Of a stretch of 17,094 nucleotides of DNA, positions 14,201-17,094 are shown in pieces. The translations under genes were made by a program, and so were the position numbers. The stretch is from an uncultured Catenibacillus sp. (GTDB taxonomy: Bacteria; Bacillota; Clostridia; Lachnospirales; Lachnospiraceae): positions 1 to 17,094 of the forward strand of contig CAKRHR010000055.1 of assembly GCA_934339005.1 (NCBI GenBank). Reading direction: 5' to 3'. How positions within the stretch are numbered: the stretch's first letter is position 1; each line of letters begins with the position of its first letter. The notes under the pieces were generated by a model. That model saw only the letters and a list, made by a program, of their open reading frames with translations, was not told the DNA's origin and ran no database searches.

Positions 14201-15877
14201 TTATTTAATACGCATCATAAATGCTTCATATGGTCTTAATGCTTTGTCCAGATTTATCCGCTCATAATTTCCAATTATAACATCCTGTTTTTCTTTGGCA
14301 ACAGTTTTTAACTTATCGGTTAATACTGTATCTTCTGACATGTTCGCAGCTACAAGCCAACTTTCATTTTCCGTATTTCTCAAATATGCAAAAATCTTTT
14401 CATCGTCCGGCAAAAGAAGCTCGTAATTTCCTTCAGTCAGGATACTTTCTTCATGACGAAGTTCAATCAACTTTTTATAATAGTAAAAAATAGAATTTTT
14501 ATCCTCCAATGCCTGTTTGACATTAATTTCTTTATATCTGTCAGAGACTCTAAACCATGGTTTCCCTGTGGTAAATCCGGCATTGTCACTATCATCCCAC
14601 TGCATTGGTGTTCTGGCATTATCCCTGCTCTTATTCCATACTGCTTTTTTGAAATCTTCTTCTGAAATTGTCTTACCATTAAGTACCAATTCTTTGTAAG
14701 CATTTCGAACCTCGATATCCTCATATTCATCCAGTTCAAAATGAACATTCGTCATGCCAATCTCTTCTCCCTGATAAATATAAGGTGTCCCCTGCATTCC
14801 ATGCAAAACAGTTGCGTATGCTTTTGCACACTTCTCACGATATTCCGTATCATTTCCCCATCTGGAAATCACACGTGGCTGATCATGATTTTCAAAATAC
14901 AGCGCATTCCATCCTTTTCCATATAATTTGTTCTGCCATTCAGACATTACTCTTTTTAATTCACGAAGATCAAACGGCTTTAATGCCCATTTACGATTTA
15001 CAGACCCCGGGATTCGGTCAATATTCATATGTTCAAAAGTAAATATCATATTCAATTCTTCTCTTGCCGGATCTGTAAATAATCTTGCTACCTCTGGTGT
15101 TGAACCTGGTGCTTCTCCGACAGTCATACAATCATATTTCGACAAAACTTCCCGATTCATCTCATGAATAAATTCATGGAGTCTTGGCCCATTACTATGA
15201 TATTTTCCGGTATAATATTTTCTTCCGTCTTCTTCAGGATAATCCGGATAATTCTGATCCTTGGAAATTGATGCGATTACATCCATGCGCCATCCATCTG
15301 CACCCTTTTCCATCCAAAATTTCATTAAATCATAAACTTCCTGGCGTACTTTTGGATTTTCCCAATTCAGGTCTGGTTGTTTTTTACTATAGAAATGTAA
15401 GTAATATTGTCCTCTTTCCTCACAGTATTCCCATGCACTTCCGCAAAAACTGGAACCCCAGTTATTCGGCTCGCTTCCATCTTTCTTTGGATTCTTCCAG
15501 ATATAGTAATCACTATATTCATTGTCTTTAGACTTACGGCTTTCCACAAACCAGGCATGTTCATCAGAAGTATGATTTACTACCAGATCCAATACTACCT
15601 TGATATTTCTTTCGTGTGCGCTATTTATCAGTTCTTCCATATCCTCATTTGAACCAAATCCAGCATAAATACTTCTGTAATCACGAATATCATATCCATT
15701 ATCATCCTGTGGAGAATCGAACACCGGACTCAACCAGATCACATCAATACCTAATTCTTTTAAGTAATCCAGTTTCTCTATAATCCCCTTCAAATCTCCA
15801 AATCCATCTCCATTTGAATCTTTAAAGCTTCTCGGATATATTTGATAAACAACAGCGTCTTTCCACCAATTCTTCAT
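14201..15877 (-). CDS. GH13 alpha-glucosidase, oligo-1,6-glucosidase type
   Basis: A cytoplasmic family GH13 enzyme (subfamily 31 style) that releases glucose from short alpha-glucosides. With ATG 15877 it has 558 residues and starts MKNWWKDAVVYQIYPRSFKD, the usual N-terminus. Catalytic residues are the nucleophile Asp199 (GWRMDV), acid/base Glu255 (VGEAPGST) and Asp332 (ENHDQPR). Val200 directly after the nucleophile is the marker for alpha-1,6 preference in this group (Thr in alpha-1,4 enzymes). Length and numbering match the oligo-1,6-glucosidases I recall. GGAG sits 13 nt before the ATG and about 7 nt before a TTG at 15883, so TTG may be used. An in-frame open stretch reaches 16018 inside the IID gene but is not plausible. 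The gene is 41 nt after IID. Isomaltose-like sugars are a guess. Confidence 0.9.
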   Translation of the reverse strand: MKNWWKDAVVYQIYPRSFKDSNGDGFGDLKGIIEKLDYLKELGIDVIWLSPVFDSPQDDNGYDIRDYRSIYAGFGSNEDMEELINSAHERNIKVVLDLVVNHTSDEHAWFVESRKSKDNEYSDYYIWKNPKKDGSEPNNWGSSFCGSAWEYCEERGQYYLHFYSKKQPDLNWENPKVRQEVYDLMKFWMEKGADGWRMDVIASISKDQNYPDYPEEDGRKYYTGKYHSNGPRLHEFIHEMNREVLSKYDCMTVGEAPGSTPEVARLFTDPAREELNMIFTFEHMNIDRIPGSVNRKWALKPFDLRELKRVMSEWQNKLYGKGWNALYFENHDQPRVISRWGNDTEYREKCAKAYATVLHGMQGTPYIYQGEEIGMTNVHFELDEYEDIEVRNAYKELVLNGKTISEEDFKKAVWNKSRDNARTPMQWDDSDNAGFTTGKPWFRVSDRYKEINVKQALEDKNSIFYYYKKLIELRHEESILTEGNYELLLPDDEKIFAYLRNTENESWLVAANMSEDTVLTDKLKTVAKEKQDVIIGNYERINLDKALRPYEAFMMRIK

Positions 15878-15918
15878 TTTCAATCTATGTCTCCTCTTGA
15901 TCTTATTACGTCTCTCTC

Positions 15919-16749
15919 TTATGCAATACCCAGTACAGACAACAAAATACTTAAAACAATCACTCCGATAATCAACACAGTGATACTGATATTTTTCTTC
16001 TTCAACAGATAATAACACAGCATTGTCAGACCAAGCGGTACAATTCCCACAAAAATCTGATCCAGCATACTCTGAAGATTCAGAATAGATTCACCCTTCA
16101 TACTCAGTTCAAATGTGGATTCAAATGATACCATGCTTGCTGTCATTCCACCAACCATGATCAAACCTACAATACTTGCAGCTTTTGTCAGAATATTCAT
16201 AAGACCACTTGCATACATTTTCTGAATATATTCTGAGCCAAGTTTGTAACCAAAAAATGTACCATAGTATTTTATCAAAACAGAAGGAACATTAAACAAT
16301 ATAAGAAATACCAATGGAGCTAAAATATTTCCTGTAGAGCCAAGACCAACTGCAATACCCGCTGCAATCACTCGAAGCACTCCCCAGAAAATAGAATCAC
16401 CGATACCTGCCAGAGGTCCCATCAGACTTGATTTCACAGCATTGATAGAATTTGCATCAAAATCTTTTTGCTCACTATTTTTCTTTTCCATAGATGCTAC
16501 AAGTCCCATAATAAATGTAGAACATGTGATTGTTGTATTGAAGTAAGACATACTTCTTGTTAAAGCTGCTTTTTTTCCTTCTTCATCATTTTTGTAAAAT
16601 TTATTGATAAATGGCATCAGGGAATAACAGAAACCGGAAGCTCCCTGTTTTGCCGGGCTCACTGCTGCGTACAATGTAAACGAACGCCAGAAAGCCTTTT
16701 TTAACATTTTTCTTTCATCTGCAGGAATTGATTTTGTTATATTACTCAT
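15919..16749 (-). CDS. PTS system mannose/fructose/sorbose family, EIID
   Basis: The membrane IID subunit (276 residues) of a Man-family phosphotransferase transporter, which with IIC forms the channel that brings in and phosphorylates a sugar. Family features are KKAFWRSFTLYAAVSPAKQG, GFCYSLMPFINKFYKND near the start, the conserved SLMGPLAGIGDSIFWG (about 109-124) and C-terminal membrane helices. The length is normal. The start at 16749 overlaps the IIC stop by 4 nt (ATGA), with GAGGAGG about 10 nt upstream. The cytoplasmic IIA and IIB subunits are not in the window and probably lie further upstream, past 17094. Specificity cannot be read from the sequence; the glucosidase downstream points to an alpha-glucoside or the hexose it yields. 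Confidence 0.94.
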   Translation of the reverse strand: MSNITKSIPADERKMLKKAFWRSFTLYAAVSPAKQGASGFCYSLMPFINKFYKNDEEGKKAALTRSMSYFNTTITCSTFIMGLVASMEKKNSEQKDFDANSINAVKSSLMGPLAGIGDSIFWGVLRVIAAGIAVGLGSTGNILAPLVFLILFNVPSVLIKYYGTFFGYKLGSEYIQKMYASGLMNILTKAASIVGLIMVGGMTASMVSFESTFELSMKGESILNLQSMLDQIFVGIVPLGLTMLCYYLLKKKNISITVLIIGVIVLSILLSVLGIA

Positions 16750-17094
16750 GAGAAAAATTCCTCCTCTTCTTCATCCAGTTCATATTCTTCATTTACCTGT
16801 GTAAAAACTCTCTGTGACGCAAGTTGATTGAATTTGTAATCATTCATGGCTATTGAAACCGCAATAATAACACCTAACGCTGCCAAAGCAATCAACGGAA
16901 GATTCAAGTATGCTACAAGTACAAATCCAAGGAAAAAGAACATACAGATTTTCTTATCCCAAAGCATTTTCATAAGCATTGCCATACCGACTGCAGGAAG
17001 TAATCCGCCACAAACAGAAAGTCCATTCATAACCACATCAGGAATAACATTAAGTAATGCACTTACTGCATCGGATCCGAATAAAACTCCCAGA
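16746..17094 (-). CDS. PTS system mannose/sorbose family, EIIC (3-prime part, cut by window edge)
   Basis: The C-terminal 115 or so residues of a Man-family IIC subunit; the 5-prime end lies beyond the window. The reading frame stays open to 17094 (LGVLFGSDAVSALLNVIPDV is encoded between 17034 and 17094), so an internal GTG at 17036 is not the start. Typical IIC features are the AVSALLNVIPDVV segment, VCGGLLPAVGMAML and WDKKICMFFFLGFVL, followed by a short acidic tail (EELDEEEEEFFS). It overlaps IID by 4 nt, so the two are made together. Confidence 0.9.
   Translation of the reverse strand, partial: LGVLFGSDAVSALLNVIPDVVMNGLSVCGGLLPAVGMAMLMKMLWDKKICMFFFLGFVLVAYLNLPLIALAALGVIIAVSIAMNDYKFNQLASQRVFTQVNEEYELDEEEEEFFS

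Noticed and set aside
15878..16018. In-frame upstream extension of the glucosidase gene to 16018
   Set aside because: It would overlap the IID gene by about 100 nt, the added residues do not resemble GH13, and the family N-terminus with correct residue numbering begins at 15877.

Overview
The window looks like a low-GC Firmicute chromosome, most likely a gut Clostridium of the Lachnospiraceae type. The reasons are AT-rich intergenic regions, strong AGGAGG-type ribosome binding sites, GTG and TTG starts, a Man-family PTS and the style of the protein families. This is inferred from composition and protein resemblance, not from a search. Every gene except one (a YitT-type membrane protein at 6036-6896) lies on the minus strand.

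Layout from left to right: (1) 42-3421, a lipoprotein solute-binding protein translationally coupled to a hybrid sensor histidine kinase, with no transporter genes beside them. (2) 3582-6035, a decaying segment. It holds a MATE efflux gene broken by two deletions, thioredoxin reductase trxB, and a short remnant of a flavodoxin-like reductase gene. Between trxB and the MATE pseudogene is a consensus sigma-A promoter (TTGACA-17-TATAAT). Its transcript would begin at the base of the first of two tandem terminator-like hairpins that share a 12-nt loop sequence. (3) 6036-6896, the YitT-family gene, separated from the next operon by a bidirectional terminator. (4) 7068-13137, a two-part sulfur-related cluster. 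A SufS-type cysteine desulfurase and a LysR regulator overlap by 4 nt. They lie upstream of a four-gene operon encoding a fucose-isomerase-like protein, a small acyl-carrier-protein-like protein, a SufE-like protein and an MFS transporter. (5) 13360-17094, a carbohydrate operon: Man-family PTS IIC (cut by the window edge), IID, a GH13 alpha-1,6-glucosidase and a Cof-type HAD phosphatase.

The two most interesting items are the sulfur cluster and the MATE leader. The cluster pairs a desulfurase with a SufE-like acceptor but has no Fe-S scaffold genes. It instead encodes a sugar-isomerase-like enzyme, a carrier-like protein lacking the usual serine, and a transporter, which suggests a dedicated sulfur-transfer or sulfur-compound pathway that I do not recognise. 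The MATE leader, with its duplicated loop-conserved attenuators, looks like an RNA-based regulatory switch. I see no tRNA, rRNA, CRISPR array, transposase or phage gene.
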